NCBI GenBank assembly: GCA_031963045.1 | Contig: JASSUK010000014.1 | Location: forward strand, 1 to 64,000 | Direction: 5' to 3' | Length of the DNA stretch: 64,000 nucleotides | Origin: JASSUD01 sp031963045 | Lineage (GTDB): Bacteria > Pseudomonadota > Gammaproteobacteria > Burkholderiales > Burkholderiaceae | Shown here: positions 63,889-64,000 of the stretch, piece by piece | Layout of the letters: every line of letters starts with the position of its first letter | Position numbering within the stretch: position 1 is the first letter of the stretch | Notes under the pieces: model-generated | The model's database searches: none | The model's input: only the letters and a program-made list of their open reading frames with translations | Told to the model about the DNA's origin: nothing | Translations under genes and position numbers: made by a program

Positions 63889-64000
63889 GGGGAAGCTCTC
63901 CATGTAAATTAAGATACTGCTTAGAACCTATTTAAACTGCATAGGTTCCAAAAATTTGCTTGAGGCACAAAAAAATGTTGTTAAATCAAGCAATGCTTAC

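Overview
The window reads as a chromosomal segment of a betaproteobacterium of the Burkholderiaceae. Several blocks keep the gene order I know from Burkholderia: leuB-asd, yajC-secD-secF, pilB-pilC-pilD, rplU-rpmA-obgE, and ubiE-(Tim44)-ubiJ-ubiB-fmdB-DUF502-aspS. Base composition is mixed rather than Burkholderia-like GC-rich. The accessory genes (an ankyrin protein, a NACHT/WD40 protein, AT-rich orphan genes, decayed transposase, many small repeats) suggest a host-associated lineage with genome reduction. An endofungal bacterium of the Mycoavidus/Glomeribacter type fits best, but that is inference.

Region by region. 1-6.1 kb is an accessory, AT-rich zone. It holds a minus-strand terminator with unassigned small ORFs, an ankyrin-repeat protein with an F-box-like segment, a gene fragment, a membrane protein with an internal duplication, a tandemly duplicated pair of small membrane proteins with a third partial copy, and an internally deleted IS5-type transposase. 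6.1-11.9 kb is one 1902-codon STAND protein (TPR-like, NACHT, pentapeptide repeats, WD40) with 14 highly similar 126-bp WD40 units. 12.7-16.4 kb is an orphan BvgS/RcsC-like hybrid histidine kinase. 16.6-25.2 kb carries amino-acid genes (asd, leuB, metR/metE), a glycosyltransferase, cytochrome b561 and a YceI protein. 25.5-32.7 kb carries secF-secD-yajC, comF, metC and pilD.

32.9-38.5 kb is pilC-pilB plus accessory material: an AT-rich orphan gene inserted between pilD and pilC, a TIR element, two coiled-coil membrane-anchored proteins, and a DUF1778-GNAT toxin-antitoxin pair with a palindromic operator next to tRNA-Pro(CGG). 38.5-50.2 kb is core: ispB, rplU-rpmA, obgE, rppH, a fused FAD/Fe-S oxidoreductase, a HIT protein, ubiE, a Tim44-domain protein and ubiJ. 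50.4-52.7 kb is a pair of paralogous AT-rich genes of unknown family, splitting ubiJ from ubiB. 53-64 kb returns to core: ubiB, fmdB, DUF502, aspS, rsgA, orn, folA, thyA, fumC and a lytic transglycosylase.

Two dispersed repeat families run through the window. Family A is a roughly 130-bp imperfect palindrome, mostly at gene 3' ends, which in places supplies the stop codon of the neighbouring gene. Family B is a roughly 140-bp element with long terminal inverted repeats flanked by TA, like a MITE. The features most worth following up are the NACHT/WD40 protein, the paralogous pair at 50.4-52.7 kb, and the two repeat families.
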